The position numbers and the translations under genes were made by a program. Shown here one piece after another: positions 29,502 through 30,014 of a DNA stretch of 30,014 nucleotides. The stretch's first letter is position 1. The number at the start of each line of letters is the position of its first letter. The notes beneath the pieces were generated by a model that made no database searches, was not told where the DNA came from, and worked only from the letters and a program-made list of their open reading frames with translations. The stretch covers positions 1 through 30,014 of IMG/VR virus record IMGVR_UViG_3300023174_006034. One strand, 5' to 3'. This stretch comes from a virus.

Positions 29502-29870
29502 CTATTCTTCTTTATTCAATGAAACACTTTCGGAATAGTAGCCGTTAGACTCACCATACCAACGAATGTCAACATAACCTTTGATAGTTGCTAACTTGTA
29601 GAATGTCCATGTGAACGATTCTTGATACTCTGACACCACAGCACCTTCTGGATTTTCATTGCTTGAAGATTCTTCAGCAACAAGCAGTGGAACACCGATC
29701 AGGTCCTGAACATCACCAACAACTGATTCAACTGTAACGGATTCGCAACAATCTTGGTCATGGTACATGTTGTACACTTCACCATCAACAGTAACAAACT
29801 TAATGTTGTCACTGCCAACATCAACTTCTTTTAAAACTTTTCCTAGCAGAGATTCAAAATCTACGTACAT
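29502..29870 (-). CDS. DUF7448-like conserved phage protein
   Basis: A 122-residue soluble protein, MYVDFESLLGKVLKEVDVGS onward. The constrained segments GEVYNMYHDQDCCESV and WTFYKLATIKGYVDIRWYG followed by SNGYYSESV match a widespread phage family (DUF7448-like) of unknown function. ATG 29870 is chosen because AAGGA is 7 bases before it; upstream in-frame codons read into the adjacent tRNA region. Located between two serine tRNA genes. Confidence 0.85.
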   Translation of the reverse strand: MYVDFESLLGKVLKEVDVGSDNIKFVTVDGEVYNMYHDQDCCESVTVESVVGDVQDLIGVPLLVAEESSSNENPEGAVVSEYQESFTWTFYKLATIKGYVDIRWYGESNGYYSESVSLNKEE

Positions 29871-29889
29871 ATAATATCCTTTATAAAAA

Positions 29890-29981
29890 TGGCGGAAGAC
29901 AGAGGAGTCGAACCCCATCCCATTTCTGAGAACCTGGTTTTCAAGGCCAGTCGCAGGACCATCCCCGCTGCATTATCTTCC
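29890..29981 (-). tRNA. tRNA-Ser (UGA)
   Basis: A 92-nt tRNA with a long variable arm; acceptor GGAAGAT/GTCTTCC, discriminator G73, anticodon stem CTGGC/ACCAG with loop CTTGAAA, encoded CCA. Confidence 0.92.
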
Positions 29982-29988
29982 ATTAACT

Positions 29989-30014
29989 TGGTACCGAGAG
30001 ACGGGATCGAACCG
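29989..30014 (-). tRNA. Partial tRNA, 3' half, at the window edge
   Basis: Encoded CCA, acceptor 3' strand TCTCGGT with A73, and a T-arm containing TTCGATC are visible; the anticodon is beyond the right edge, so identity is unknown. Confidence 0.75.

Noticed and set aside
1-30014. CRISPR arrays, rRNA, integrase or transposase
   Set aside because: No such repeats or genes seen on either strand.

Overview
The window is a stretch of a T4-like (Straboviridae/Kyanoviridae-type) contractile-tailed phage genome, AT-rich and densely packed, with most genes on the minus strand and chained by ATGA-type overlaps. The T4 replication core is recognisable by sequence: gp41 helicase (partial), UvsX, DNA polymerase gp43, RegA, gp62, gp44 and gp45. 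T4-type late promoter motifs (TATAAATA) and a large tRNA cluster agree with this. The accessory genes (IscU/ErpA Fe-S proteins, heptose and LPS-type sugar genes, an LpxH-like phosphoesterase) point to a Gram-negative host. An ISC-type scaffold plus ADP-heptose genes suggests a beta- or gammaproteobacterium rather than a cyanobacterium, but this is inference.

Layout. (1) 1-4777, minus: gp43, a secreted thermonuclease, UvsX, a small gp40-position protein and gp41, with sigma70-like promoters in front of gp43 and uvsX. (2) 4763-9306, plus: a rightward operon behind a TATAAATA late promoter. It holds a DUF4337 membrane protein, a small secreted Cys protein, two related tail-anchored coiled-coil proteins, two micro membrane proteins, IscU, ErpA, an LpxH-like phosphoesterase and a glycosyltransferase. 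(3) 9335-13365, minus: an initiator-like tRNA, a cupin, a split HldE (kinase and nucleotidylyltransferase as separate genes), an HldD-like epimerase, a glycosyltransferase, two small conserved phage proteins and a CAU tRNA. (4) 13385-15415, minus: small proteins, Hsp20, a phasin-like protein, a terminator and a structured leader behind a late promoter. (5) 15419-18353, minus: regA-62-orf-orf-44-45 in the usual T4 order. (6) 18385-28254, minus: a 12-gene surface-sugar operon (glycosyltransferases, nucleotidyltransferase, SDR, epimerase, DegT aminotransferase, GNAT, a GT/C-methyltransferase fusion) with late promoters at 28315 and 21639. (7) 28333-30014, minus: nine complete tRNAs and one partial tRNA, with an RNase H-like nuclease and a DUF7448-like gene between them.

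How it works together (inference): early sigma70-type promoters drive replication genes, while late TATAAATA promoters drive Fe-S assembly, chaperone and sugar-modification genes. The most interesting points are the adjacent IscU-ErpA pair in a late phage operon, the heptose pathway with a split HldE, a late promoter that overlaps a terminator stem so that its own transcripts should escape it, overlapping face-to-face promoters at gp43, an initiator-like tRNA with an odd T-loop, and a structured leader upstream of the phasin-like/Hsp20 genes. No intergenic stretch exceeds 300 bases.
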